Part shown: positions 36,094 through 45,051 of the stretch, in pieces | Numbering within the stretch: the stretch's first letter is position 1 | Layout: each line of letters begins with the position of its first letter | Notes under the pieces: generated by a model | Databases searched by the model: none | Seen by the model: the letters and a program-made list of their open reading frames with translations, nothing else | What the model was told of the DNA's origin: nothing | Translations under genes and position numbers: made by a program | Source of the DNA: Bog-473 sp963701955 | Lineage (GTDB): Bacteria > Actinomycetota > Acidimicrobiia > Acidimicrobiales > RAAP-2 | Reading direction: 5' to 3' | NCBI GenBank assembly: GCA_963701955.1 | Contig: OY969694.1 | Coordinates: 1,054,001 to 1,118,000, forward strand | DNA: 64,000 nt

Positions 36094-37737
36094 GTGAGCG
36101 ATGCCTCCACCTCCATCACCGGCGCGGTGGTGAAGGCACCCGGTCCCACCGTCCTGCTCACGCTGGCCTCGGCCCAGTTCCTCATGACCCTCGACACGTC
36201 GGTCATGAACGTCTCCATCGCCACAGTGGCCAAGGACGTCGGCACCACGGTGACGGGGATTCAGCTGGCCATTACGCTCTACACGCTGGTCATGGCCGCC
36301 TTCATGATCACCGGCGGCAAGCTCGGGCAGATCCTGGGGCGCAAGCGCGCCTTCATGATCGGGTGTGTCATTTACGGCTGTGGTTCGTTCACCACCGCGC
36401 TGTCGCACACGCTCACCGTGCTCATCATCGGATGGTCGGTGCTCGAGGGACTGGGCGCCGCGCTCATCATGCCTGCGGTGGTCGCGCTCGTGGCCACGAA
36501 CTTCCCGCCCGCCGGCCGTCCCCGCGCCTACGGGCTGGTGGCTTCCGCCGGTGCCATCGCGGTCGCCGTGGGGCCGCTGGTGGGGGGCCTCTTCACGACC
36601 TACGCCAGCTGGCGCTGGGTCTTCGCTGGCGAGGTCGTCATCGTCCTGTGCATCCTCGGCCTGACCACCCGCATGGCCGACGCCCCGCCCGAACCCGGCG
36701 TACGCCTCGATCCCATGGGCACGCTGCTCTCCGCCGTCGGGCTCGGGATGGTCGTCTTCGCGGTGATCCGATCGGGCACCTGGGGGATCGTCCAGCCCAA
36801 GGCCGACGCGCCGCAGTGGCTGGGGGTCTCACTGGTGCTCTGGCTCATCCTCGGTGGTGCCGGCGTGCTGTGCCTCTTCGTCCTGTGGGAGAGCCGCCGC
36901 GTCCGGCGAGGTCGGGCGGTGCTCGTCGATCCCGCCATGTTGCGGATCCCCCGGCTGCAGGGGGGCCTCACGTCGTTCTTCTTCCAGTTCCTCCTGCAGT
37001 CCGGCTTGTTCTTCGTCATCCCGCTCTTCTTGTCGGTTGCCCTGGGCCTCTCGGCCGTGGCGACCGGCGTCCGCCTCCTGCCGCTGTCGATCACCCTCTT
37101 GGCGGCGGCCGCCGGCGTACCGCGGCTGTTTCCCAAGGCCTCGCCCCGGCGTGTCGTGCGTATCGGCTTCGCCGCCCTGTTCCTCGGGATCGTCATCCTC
37201 ATCGCCGCGCTCGACGCCGGCGCCGGGCCCGAGATCGTGACCTGGCCTCTCCTGTTGGCGGGGCTGGGTATCGGCTCCCTGGCCTCCCAGCTCGGTGCGG
37301 TGACGGTCTCCGCCGTGCCCGACTCCCAGAGCGGTGAGGTGGGAGGGGTTCAGAACACGGTGACCAACCTGGGAGCGTCCATCGGCACGGCGCTCGCCGG
37401 GGCCATCCTCATCTCGGTCCTCACCACCACGTTCCTGGGCTCGGTGGCCTCCAACCCGGCCGTCCCCCAGGAGATGTCGGCCAAGGCGCAGGTGGAGCTC
37501 TCCGCGGGCATCCCCTTCGTGAGCGACGCCGACCTCGACGCCGCCCTCACTCAGGCCGGGGTACCGCCCGACACGGCGCAGTCCATCGTGGACGACAACG
37601 CACGGAGCCGCATCAACGGCCTGCGGGCGTCACTCGCTGCCCTCGCCCTGATCGCCCTCGTCGCCCTCGCCTTCACGCGACGGCTTCCGACGGTCCAACC
37701 CGCCGAGCAGGAAGCTGCCACCGCCTCGGGCCCCTGA
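36094..37737 (+). CDS. MFS transporter, DHA2 (EmrB/QacA) drug exporter
   Basis: 547 residues with 14 predicted membrane helices. The N-terminal LASAQFLMTLDTSVMNVSIATV is the DHA2 motif D1 region, followed by motif A-like GGKLGQILGRKRAFMIG, ALIMPAVVALVATNFPPAGRPRAYG and the GPLVGGLFTTYASWRWVFAG motif C. The C-terminal QNTVTNLGASIGTALAGAIL is typical. A proton-driven exporter of hydrophobic drugs or metabolites. GTG start; no neighbouring regulator is obvious. Confidence 0.88.
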   Translation: MSDASTSITGAVVKAPGPTVLLTLASAQFLMTLDTSVMNVSIATVAKDVGTTVTGIQLAITLYTLVMAAFMITGGKLGQILGRKRAFMIGCVIYGCGSFTTALSHTLTVLIIGWSVLEGLGAALIMPAVVALVATNFPPAGRPRAYGLVASAGAIAVAVGPLVGGLFTTYASWRWVFAGEVVIVLCILGLTTRMADAPPEPGVRLDPMGTLLSAVGLGMVVFAVIRSGTWGIVQPKADAPQWLGVSLVLWLILGGAGVLCLFVLWESRRVRRGRAVLVDPAMLRIPRLQGGLTSFFFQFLLQSGLFFVIPLFLSVALGLSAVATGVRLLPLSITLLAAAAGVPRLFPKASPRRVVRIGFAALFLGIVILIAALDAGAGPEIVTWPLLLAGLGIGSLASQLGAVTVSAVPDSQSGEVGGVQNTVTNLGASIGTALAGAILISVLTTTFLGSVASNPAVPQEMSAKAQVELSAGIPFVSDADLDAALTQAGVPPDTAQSIVDDNARSRINGLRASLAALALIALVALAFTRRLPTVQPAEQEAATASGP

Positions 37738-37761
37738 GCAGAATCCCGGGACCGACCGACC

Positions 37762-38121
37762 TCAGGCCTGGCGGATCGTGACGCTGCACCAGGCCCGTCG
37801 ACGACACGAGGGGCAGATCATGCGCCGGTCGAACCGCCCGCGGGGCAGCCACACGGCCACGGGGAACGAGAAGACCACCATGTCGAGAAGGCCCACACGG
37901 GAGACCGACACGCACCGTTCGCAGGTGACCGTGAAGGGGCCGCTACCGTCGTTCGACGGAGCGACGGTAGCGGCCGACGCAGCCTCCCCGGCCTCCGCGG
38001 ACATGCCGCAATCCGCGGACACGCCCGAATCCGCGGACGTGCCGGAATCAGCCAGCGTGGTGGAGAAGAGCGCCCGCTTCCCGAGAGGGTCCCGAGGGCG
38101 GTCGCCCGGCGGCGACACCAC
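37762..38121 (-). CDS. Small two-CxxC protein downstream of parA-like gene
   Basis: About 119 residues starting at GTG 38121 (or 38118), two bases after the ParA stop. The N-terminal half contains degenerate hexapeptide repeats (ADSGTS, ADSGVS, ADCGMS, AEAGEA) encoded by an 18-base repeat. The C-terminal half (FTVTCERCVSVSRVGLLDMV to FDRRMICPSCRRRAWCSVT) has two CxxC pairs around a hydrophobic stretch, a zinc-ribbon-like layout seen next to this type of ParA in other actinobacteria. Function unknown. Confidence 0.65.
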   Translation of the reverse strand: MVSPPGDRPRDPLGKRALFSTTLADSGTSADSGVSADCGMSAEAGEAASAATVAPSNDGSGPFTVTCERCVSVSRVGLLDMVVFSFPVAVWLPRGRFDRRMICPSCRRRAWCSVTIRQA

Positions 38122-38122
38122 C

Positions 38123-38896
38123 TCAGACGCTCTGCATGGCGTCGTAGACGCATGTCGAGAGCGTCCGGTACGCCAAGGCGCCGGCTGAGGCGGGGGCGTG
38201 CTGGAGCACCGACTGTCCGAAGGCGGGGGCCTCGGCCACCCGGATCGACTTGGGCACGGGCGGCTCGAAGAGGGGAAGCCCGTAGCGTTCCTCGACCTCG
38301 GCGAGCACCTTGCGGGCGTGCGTCGTGCGGCGGTCGTACATGGTGGGGATGACCCCGAGCACCCGGAGCCGCTCGTTGGCGAACAGCCGCACGTCCTCAA
38401 TGGTCTCGAGCAGCTGGCCCACGCCCCGGTGGCTCAATGCTTCGCACTGGAGCGGCACGAGGACGGCCTCGGCCGCCGTGAGGCCGTTGATGGTCAGGAC
38501 GCCGAGCGAGGGCGGGCAGTCGATCAGCACCGCCTCGTAATCCGCCAGCACCGGCGCCAGGGCTTGGGACAGCACGTGTTCGCGCCCGGTACGTGTGGCG
38601 AGATACACCTCGGCGCCGGCCAGGTCGATGGTCGCCGGAGCCAGGAAGAGCCCGGGGACCGCGGGGGCGGCCCGGACCACCGCCGGGAGCGGCGAACGAC
38701 CCACCAGCACGTCGTGCAGCGAGGAATCGAGGGACTCGGGATCGAGCCCAAGTGAGTAGGTCAGGCATGCCTGGGGATCGAGGTCGACCACCAGGACATG
38801 ACGGCCCTGTTCGGCCAGTGCCACCCCGAGGGACTGCACGGTCGTCGTCTTGGCCACGCCACCCTTCTGGTTGGCCACGGCGACGACTTTGAGCAT
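38123..38896 (-). CDS. ParA/Soj-family ATPase
   Basis: 257-residue deviant Walker A ATPase. NQKGGVAKTTTVQSLGVALAE (P-loop about 9-17), Walker A' VVDLDPQACLTYSLG, Walker B LIDCPPSLGVLTINGL and the VPTMYDRRTTHARKVL segment are intact. ParA proteins position chromosomes, plasmids or large protein complexes. No parB or parS sites are seen here, and the neighbour is a small cysteine protein. This therefore looks like an orphan positioning ATPase rather than the chromosomal parAB locus. Confidence 0.87.
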   Translation of the reverse strand: MLKVVAVANQKGGVAKTTTVQSLGVALAEQGRHVLVVDLDPQACLTYSLGLDPESLDSSLHDVLVGRSPLPAVVRAAPAVPGLFLAPATIDLAGAEVYLATRTGREHVLSQALAPVLADYEAVLIDCPPSLGVLTINGLTAAEAVLVPLQCEALSHRGVGQLLETIEDVRLFANERLRVLGVIPTMYDRRTTHARKVLAEVEERYGLPLFEPPVPKSIRVAEAPAFGQSVLQHAPASAGALAYRTLSTCVYDAMQSV

Positions 38897-38939
38897 CGCC
38901 GGAGTCTACGACCGTCGGCTGCGGCCGTCTCCTGGCGCC

Positions 38940-40106
38940 TCAGCCGAGCGCCGCCTCTTCGTGGGCCACGTCTGCGACCAGGTTGCCCAGAGCCAGGTTG
39001 ACGTCCTCGAGGTGATACCCCCAGGACGGACCGAGCACGGCCGAGACGGTGGGACGCGAATCTCCCGGGATTCCCGTGGTGTCGACCTCCAACCATGTGG
39101 CGGTGCCCTGGTGCTCGCAGGTGGCCGTGTAGAGGTTGGGGAAGGACACCCAGGGCGTGGTCACCGCGACGACACCGAGCGACTGGGTCCGGGTCGGGAA
39201 GGCCGGGGCGAGCGACCCCGGTTGGGCCGAGAAGGTCACCGGGTTGACGCAGGCCACCTGCTGGCCCGCCGACGCGGTCTGGCCGGACTGGACGCTCACC
39301 CCCTTTCCGGGCCGGCCGAAGAAGGAACCGGCCGGCGGGGTGGCGCCGAAGGTCGAGTACGCGATCACGCAGTGGATCTGCGCCGGCGACGAGCAGGTCG
39401 GGATGTGCAAGAAGCTCCCCCCGACGGTGGCTCCCAAGGGAACCTGAACGTTACCCCCGAGGATGATCGCGGAGACCAGACGCGAACGCAGCGCCGGCGA
39501 CGGATCGACCTGGGACCGCAGGAGCTTGATCAGCGCGGCCGCGCCCTGCGAATGACCGATGAAGACGACCGGTCGACCATGGTTGTCGTGAGCGAGATAG
39601 TCCTTCCAGGCGGACAACAGACTCGAGTACGCCGTGGCGATCACCGACGGCTCGAAGGCGGCGCCCGATTCCAACGCCTGCTCGGTGGCCTGGCGGTACA
39701 TCGGCGCCCACACACGGCACACCCGCGAGAAGGGCGAAGCCTGCGCCTCTGCCACCTCCCGTTCGGCCGGCTGGATCCTCAGGTCGGCGTTGTCGCCGGA
39801 CTCCCGCGACGTCGTGGGGTACACGTAGAAGCAGTCGAAGGAACCCGCCCGCGGCGCCGAGATCGACGCGGCGGCACTCGTCGTCCCATTGGCCGACACG
39901 TCGGTGGTGGCCGAGCTCTCCGTGCAGGGGTCGTCGATCTGCCCGGGCCGGCACAGCCACACCGTTGCGGACGACGAGGCCGAATTCCCGGTGGCCGCAG
40001 CGGCCGGGGTCGACGAGGCCAGCACCGTAGCGACGGAGAGCGCCACCGACAGGGTGAAACCCGTCCGCACGACGGTCCCCACGATCCTTCTCCTCCCGAA
40101 CACCAT
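38940..40106 (-). CDS. Secreted DUF3089 lipase-like alpha/beta hydrolase
   Basis: About 388 residues. A signal peptide (VFGRRRIVGTVVRTG, then a hydrophobic core ending ASSTPAAAA) precedes the DUF3089 domain. FDCFYVYPTTS, the VCRVWAPMYRQAT region, the nucleophile elbow FIGHSQGA with catalytic serine, and a late histidine in GYHLEDVN complete it. Likely an extracellular esterase or lipase. The ATG at 40106 with AAGAGAGGGG directly upstream is preferred; a GTG at 40127 is an alternative. Confidence 0.8.
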   Translation of the reverse strand: MVFGRRRIVGTVVRTGFTLSVALSVATVLASSTPAAAATGNSASSSATVWLCRPGQIDDPCTESSATTDVSANGTTSAAASISAPRAGSFDCFYVYPTTSRESGDNADLRIQPAEREVAEAQASPFSRVCRVWAPMYRQATEQALESGAAFEPSVIATAYSSLLSAWKDYLAHDNHGRPVVFIGHSQGAAALIKLLRSQVDPSPALRSRLVSAIILGGNVQVPLGATVGGSFLHIPTCSSPAQIHCVIAYSTFGATPPAGSFFGRPGKGVSVQSGQTASAGQQVACVNPVTFSAQPGSLAPAFPTRTQSLGVVAVTTPWVSFPNLYTATCEHQGTATWLEVDTTGIPGDSRPTVSAVLGPSWGYHLEDVNLALGNLVADVAHEEAALG

Positions 40107-40345
40107 CCCCTCTCTTTGTCTCTTCACAACTCTTCTCGTCCTCGAGTCGGCACGGGTCTCAGGTTAGGAACACGCCACCCCAACGTCACGGCAGGACGAG
40201 CCCGGGGTCGGTCCGGCCTGGCGAGCGCATAGGGTCGAGGCGCTGAATCGACGGCCACGGCTGCCTTGGCGCCCGGCTCACTGCGCACCTGACCGAGCTT
40301 CTGCACCTGAACGAGAACCCTCCCCAGCGTCCACCCGGAGAACAC

Positions 40346-41833
40346 GTGGCCGAAGCTCGCATGAGCCAGAAGTTCGCCGTCGGCACCGTGTTCGTCACGG
40401 CCATGTTCATGAGCATCATGGACATCACGATCGTGAACGTCGCCCTGCCCACGATCGGCCGCGACTTCGCGATCGCCCCGACCGCCGTCGACGGCGTCGT
40501 CATCGCCTACCTGGTGAGCCTGGCCGTCTTCATCCCGGCGTCGGGGTGGCTCGGTGACCACTTCGGTGGGAAACGGGTGCTCCTGATCGCCGTCGTGGTG
40601 TTCACCGTGGGGTCCGGGCTGTGCGGTCTGGCCCAGAACATCGGCGAGCTCGTGGCCTTCCGGGTCGTTCAAGGGGCGGGCGGCGGAATGATGACTCCCG
40701 TCGGCATGGCCATGCTCTACCGCGTCTTCCCTCCCTCCGAGCGCGTGCGCGCCGCGAGCATCCTGACCGTTCCCACGACCATGGCCCCGGCCATCGGGCC
40801 GGTGCTCGGGGGCTTCCTGGTGACGGCGTTCACCTGGCGGTGGGTCTTCTTCGTGAACGTCCCCATCGGCCTCGCCGCCGTCGTCTTCGGGGCTCTGTTC
40901 CTCGAGCGCTCAGAGACGACCGATGCCGGCCCTCTCGACGTGCCGGGATTCGCTCTCGGCGGGGTCGGACTCGGACTGCTCATGTACGGCTTGTCCACCG
41001 GCCCTCTGCACTCGTGGTCCTCCCCGGAGGTGGTCACCTCGTGCCTGGCCGGGAGCCTCCTCCTGCTCGCGTTCGTCGTCGTCGAGCTGCGAACACCGCG
41101 TCCGCTGGTGGACCTGCGACTGCTCGGAGGTCGGCTCTTCCGCTCGACGAGCATTGTGATGTTCCTGCTCTCCGCAGCCTTTCTCGGCACGCTCTACCTG
41201 GTTCCCCTCTACTTCCAGGACGTGCGCGGACTGTCGGCCCTCCAGTCGGGCCTCTCGACCTTCCCGGAGGCCTTCGGTGTCATGATCGGCGCTCAATTCG
41301 CCAGCCGACTCATCTATCCCTCCGTCGGGCCGCGTCGTCACATCACCGCTGGCCTGGTCGGAATGACGGTGATGATGCTGCTCATGACCCAGGTGACCGT
41401 GAGTACCAACCTCTGGCTGATCCGTGTCTTCATGTTCTTCCTCGGGTTGATCGTCGCCCAGGTGATCGTGCCGAACCAGGCGGCGTCGTTCGCCATGATC
41501 ACGCCTGAGTCGACCGGGCGGGCATCGACCTTCTTCAACACGATGCGCCAGATCGGCAGTGCGACAGGAGTGGCCGTGCTCTCCACCGTCCTGATCGGGG
41601 TCTCCTCCGCGCAGGGCGCTGCAACGGCCGGAGCGACGACCACCTCCGCCTCTCCCGACATGACGGCGTTCCACCTGGCCTTCCTGGCGGCGGCGGGATT
41701 CGCCCTCGCCGGTGCCGCGGCCGCCTTCACGATCCACGACAGCGATGCCGCGGAGACCATGGTGCGTCGCGGGCGTCTGGCAGCCCGCCATGCCTCCACC
41801 CAGGTGGCAATGGCCGAGGAGAACGCGGCATGA
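40346..41833 (+). CDS. MFS transporter, DHA2 family
   Basis: 495-residue multidrug-type exporter with about 14 helices: MDITIVNVALPTIGRDF (motif D1), SGWLGDHFGGKRVLL (motif A), GPVLGGFLVTAFTWRWVFFVNVPIGL (motif C), MRQIGSATGVAVLSTV. GTG start five bases after CGGAGA. Its stop overlaps the LOG-family gene (ATGA). It is distinct in sequence from the DHA2 exporter at 36094. Confidence 0.87.
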   Translation: MAEARMSQKFAVGTVFVTAMFMSIMDITIVNVALPTIGRDFAIAPTAVDGVVIAYLVSLAVFIPASGWLGDHFGGKRVLLIAVVVFTVGSGLCGLAQNIGELVAFRVVQGAGGGMMTPVGMAMLYRVFPPSERVRAASILTVPTTMAPAIGPVLGGFLVTAFTWRWVFFVNVPIGLAAVVFGALFLERSETTDAGPLDVPGFALGGVGLGLLMYGLSTGPLHSWSSPEVVTSCLAGSLLLLAFVVVELRTPRPLVDLRLLGGRLFRSTSIVMFLLSAAFLGTLYLVPLYFQDVRGLSALQSGLSTFPEAFGVMIGAQFASRLIYPSVGPRRHITAGLVGMTVMMLLMTQVTVSTNLWLIRVFMFFLGLIVAQVIVPNQAASFAMITPESTGRASTFFNTMRQIGSATGVAVLSTVLIGVSSAQGAATAGATTTSASPDMTAFHLAFLAAAGFALAGAAAAFTIHDSDAAETMVRRGRLAARHASTQVAMAEENAA

Positions 41834-42396
41834 CGGCATCGGGACGCGCCGTGTGCGTCTTCTGCGGTTCGAGCCCGGGCGCCGACCCGGACTACGCCGT
41901 GGCGGCGGCGGAGCTCGGAGCGGCCCTGGCCCGGCGCGGCGTGGGGCTCGTGTACGGAGGAGCCTCCGTCGGGCTCATGGGTGTCGTCGCCGATGCCGCC
42001 CTGCAGGCGGACGGGCATGCCGTCGGGGTGATCACCGAGTCCTTGGCGGGGCACGAGATCGCCCACGACAAGTTGCACGATCTGCACGTCGTGCGGACCA
42101 TGCATGAACGCAAGGCCCTCATGTCGGAGCTGTCCGACGCCTTCGTGATGCTCCCGGGCGGCTTCGGCACTTGCGAGGAATTCATGGAGTCGGTCACGTG
42201 GGCCCAGCTCGGCATCCACGACAAGCGCTGCGGGATCCTCAACGTCAAGGGATACTTCGACGACCTGCTCGCCTTCACCAGGCGCGCCGTCGACCAGGGA
42301 TTCGTCAAGGCGCGTCAGCTCGAGGGGATCGTCGTCAGCTCGGACGTGGGCGATCTCCTCGACGAATTGCTCGCCGATCCCCAGCAGCCGGCCTGA
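41830..42396 (+). CDS. LOG family protein (TIGR00730)
   Basis: 188-residue Rossmann-like protein: VCVFCGSSPGADPDY at the start, LVYGGASVGLMGVVADAAL, MHERKALM and the diagnostic PGGFGTCEEFME (PGGxGTxxE). LOG enzymes release cytokinin bases or, in bacteria, cleave nucleoside monophosphates to base and ribose 5-phosphate. Translationally coupled to the exporter upstream; the pairing suggests but does not prove a functional link. Confidence 0.9.
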   Translation: MTASGRAVCVFCGSSPGADPDYAVAAAELGAALARRGVGLVYGGASVGLMGVVADAALQADGHAVGVITESLAGHEIAHDKLHDLHVVRTMHERKALMSELSDAFVMLPGGFGTCEEFMESVTWAQLGIHDKRCGILNVKGYFDDLLAFTRRAVDQGFVKARQLEGIVVSSDVGDLLDELLADPQQPA

Positions 42397-42416
42397 ATCG
42401 CGTCCCCGCGCCCCAA

Positions 42417-42435
42417 CGTGCCGCGCCGCGGCACG
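42417..42435. terminator. GC-rich palindrome between convergent genes
   Basis: CGTGCCGCG-C-CGCGGCACG, a 9+1+9 palindrome, lies between the LOG stop (42396) and the stop of the convergent FkbM gene (42439). Probable shared terminator. Confidence 0.6.
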
Positions 42436-42438
42436 GCA

Positions 42439-43506
42439 TCATCTCCCCTCGGGCAAGAGGAGCACGTCTCGCAATTCGTCGGAGTCCCCGATGTCAGTCA
42501 GCAGCGCGTCGACCGAGGGGTAGCGCCGTTCCGCGCACGTGTCCTTGTCGAGGAGCGCAGGCGTGTAACCAAGGCGCTCGAAGCGGCCGAGGTAGTCGGC
42601 CACCGACATGCCCGAGACCCGCTGGAGCATCTCCTCCTTCAACTCCGTGGTGACGATGGGCCGATGGCGCTCGATCACGCGGGACGTGCCCCGGACCACC
42701 CGGCCTTCGGCCCCCTCCACGTCCATCTTCAACAGCCCCACCTCACCGGGAACGAGATCGTCGAGGGCGAAGGTGGGCACCACGACACCGGGGTGGGAGA
42801 GCAGGTCCGCACGTTCGACGAGTCCGCCATTGGAGCCCACGTGCGTGGAGTAGTAGGCCCAGCCTGTCGCCTCATCGGCCGCAACGGGCAGGAGATCGAC
42901 ATTCTCCACGTCATGCAGGCGCAGGGAGGAGACCAGGAGACGGCAGTTCTCCGAGTTCGGCTCCAGGGCGAGCACCCGCCCCGTCGGCCCGACGAGGCCC
43001 GACGCCAAGAGGGCGAAGTAACCCACGTTGGCCCCCACATCCACCACCGTCATCCCGGGGGTGCAGTAGCGCTGGAAGGCTGCAGTCAGGTGCGGCTCAT
43101 ACCGGCCTGAGCGCAGTCCGGGGGTGACGGCCGCGTCGGCAACGTCGCAGAAGATCTCGACACCGCCCGCCGCACATCGCACGGCGTCGGCCTCAGAGAG
43201 CTGGACCGAGAACCTCGTGGGCGCCAACTGATGCTCAACCGTTCCGAGCATCCGGCGGATCGTGGCCACGTCCGCCAGGTCTCCCGCTGCTGCTGCATCG
43301 ACCGCGGCCCGCTGCGAGTCGGGCAATGTGGGGTACAGCATGGCGACCAACTGGTCGTAGCCGATGGCGCGCTCAGGCGATTCGGGCTCACGTGTCGGAC
43401 GGTCGATACTGCCCCCGAGGGCGTGCACCAAGCGGTCACGCCAGGGCCGCGCCGTGTCCTTCACGGCCCGTTTCCAGCTGCGGGACCGGTCGTGCGGGTC
43501 GTCCAT
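42439..43506 (-). CDS. FkbM-family methyltransferase
   Basis: 355 residues. The C-terminal 200 form a SAM-dependent FkbM domain: motif I VVDVGANVGYFALLAS, acidic loop VLALEPNSENCRLL, and LLKMDVEGAEGRVVRG. The N-terminal 150 residues are hydrophilic and less conserved. FkbM enzymes O-methylate sugars or secondary metabolites, often in glycan gene sets; no such set is nearby. The start ATG at 43506 (DDPHDRSR) is a judgement, with the frame open to 43629. Confidence 0.8.
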   Translation of the reverse strand: MDDPHDRSRSWKRAVKDTARPWRDRLVHALGGSIDRPTREPESPERAIGYDQLVAMLYPTLPDSQRAAVDAAAAGDLADVATIRRMLGTVEHQLAPTRFSVQLSEADAVRCAAGGVEIFCDVADAAVTPGLRSGRYEPHLTAAFQRYCTPGMTVVDVGANVGYFALLASGLVGPTGRVLALEPNSENCRLLVSSLRLHDVENVDLLPVAADEATGWAYYSTHVGSNGGLVERADLLSHPGVVVPTFALDDLVPGEVGLLKMDVEGAEGRVVRGTSRVIERHRPIVTTELKEEMLQRVSGMSVADYLGRFERLGYTPALLDKDTCAERRYPSVDALLTDIGDSDELRDVLLLPEGR

Positions 43507-43770
43507 GTCGGAGCAACGGTACCGTGCCGTATCCGTCCGTCGTGGCCATCCGCCGTGCCCGCTCGTCCGGGCATGCGGCGGCACTCCACCCAGAGACGGG
43601 CGCTCCAGGGCGTGCCGGACGATGAGCAAGGGGCGATCATCCCGGGGATGTCTGCCCCACAGATGGGCTGGCGCTGCACGGGACGAATCCGGGACTTCGA
43701 TTTCAGCGGGGCTCGCCGGCCGCCGATCGCAGTGCCACTACGTAGTGACCGAACTCGTCCAGGAGCTGAT

Positions 43771-44086
43771 GATATTGTCAATCGAGGTGATATCTGGACG
43801 GCAGCTTCGACCACCTTCTCCATGTCTGCTAGTATGACGATCTTCGGCTTGTGTAAGTTGCATGTCGACCGCCAACGAAGATATCTCGGGTGTGGCCGTG
43901 GAAGTTGACCTCAGACTCAATGGCCATGTCGTCCGAGTAGGACTGCCCAGACCGGGACACGTCAACTGCACGTGGGTTCTCACCTCGTCGCAAGAGGATC
44001 TGATTGAAAAGGTGGGGACATTGAGTTCCGCCAAGCTAAACGAGGTCGAGAATCTGATCCTTATGGGCGATCAGGGATCAATGTGA
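43771..44086 (+). pseudogene. Broken mazF/pemK-like toxin gene
   Basis: A short segment DIVNRGDIWTA in one frame looks like the N-terminus of MazF/PemK endoribonucleases (typical NRGDIW). About 60 bases later, in another frame, VSCMSTANEDISGVAVEV to GLPRPGHVNCTWVLTSSQED and KVGTLSSAKLNEVENL resembles the MazF C-terminal half (strand plus the GxLs...E-x-al helix). A stop at 43835 and missing middle sequence separate them. This fits a deleted, inactive toxin, or a remnant at the edge of an inserted segment. The second half alone could be read from ATG 43862. The assignment is tentative. Confidence 0.4.
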
Positions 44087-44233
44087 GCGTTGCAGGTGCT
44101 CGGGAGTTGATCGCGCTGGGCCGGGGAGTCCATATCTGAGCGCTACGAAAGGTGTCGCGATTGAATGCCCGTCCGGTATCCCATAACCGCCAAGTTATGC
44201 CGGATGCTCACAATCGCGATCGCCGTACCCCGC

Positions 44234-44407
44234 TCATTTCCGAAGTGCCACGAATCCGGTCTTCTCGGCTCGCAGGGCCCAGACGCAGTTCGGCTCGTCG
44301 TGACCGAAGATCGTCGAGAAGTTGATGGTGAACGGGAGCATGCCCTCGGCGTTGTACGGCTTGCTGTTTCTCAGCGCCTTGACGACCGAGACATGCGTCG
44401 GGTTCAC
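44234..44407 (-). CDS. Small hypothetical ORF
   Basis: 57-codon frame from a GTG at 44407, translating to VNPTHVSVVKALRNSKPYN at the start and TIFGHDEPNCVWALRAEK later. Composition is protein-like, and a preceding frame from ATG 44459 (SYTTVLLDLKAHGKVQ) would join it after a one-base shift. It may be a further frameshifted small gene. No family recognised. Confidence 0.25.
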   Translation of the reverse strand: MNPTHVSVVKALRNSKPYNAEGMLPFTINFSTIFGHDEPNCVWALRAEKTGFVALRK

Positions 44408-44452
44408 CCTGGACCTTTCCGTGGGCTTTCAGATCGAGGAGGACGGTTGTAT

Positions 44453-44914
44453 ATGACATCGACGGTTGATCCGTTGGAGTGCAGGATCGTGGCCTTCTTT
44501 ACCGCCGACCACGCCGCAGTGGCTTCGGGAAAGCTGTACATGAACGGCGCGTTTTGGCAACAGCTCAATATTGGGGCGGGTATCCCGACGATGCTCTCAC
44601 CGATGAGTCTGGTAACCATTATCGAGGTCCCATTTGGAGAGTTGGATACCCAACACACGGTTGAGGTGGGCTTGGAGGACCCCGACGGGCAACCACTCAC
44701 GCTCAAGCTCCGAGGTGGGTTCCAAATGGGACGCGGGGTCGCAGGGGGGACGGGACCTCCTTCTACTTTGGAACACGATCAATCACGGTTCAGCCCTCTT
44801 GTCCTTCCGGTCGTTGGTCTCGTCCTTCGGCGCCCGGGAAAGTACAACTTCATCTGTTCGATCGACGGAATAGAGTGTGGCCGCTGCCTATCGTGGGCGG
44901 GTGAGGCGAACTGA
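44453..44914 (+). CDS. DUF6941-like protein
   Basis: 153 residues: CRIVAFFTADHAAVASGKLYMNGAFW at the N-terminus, a central EVPFGELDTQHTVEVGLEDPDGQPL and a final PGKYNFICSIDG. The pattern (A-D-x-A-x-V-x-x-G-K-L-x-x-x-G, then T-x-H-x-v-x-v-x-l-x-D-x-D-G) matches DUF6941-type proteins of unknown role. ATG at 44453 lies ten bases after GAGGAGG. Base composition is more AT-rich than the flanking core genes. Confidence 0.55.
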   Translation: MTSTVDPLECRIVAFFTADHAAVASGKLYMNGAFWQQLNIGAGIPTMLSPMSLVTIIEVPFGELDTQHTVEVGLEDPDGQPLTLKLRGGFQMGRGVAGGTGPPSTLEHDQSRFSPLVLPVVGLVLRRPGKYNFICSIDGIECGRCLSWAGEAN

Positions 44915-45051
44915 TTGAGGCTTGTGGACGCGAAGTAAGCACTGTTCGCAGCCTTCGACAGGGCGACTGATGCCCTGCCGGGCACCCCCGGGGTGCGCAC
45001 CGAGCCGGCGTACTGGCGCAGTGACACTGAGACACCGTCAGATAGGCAAGA

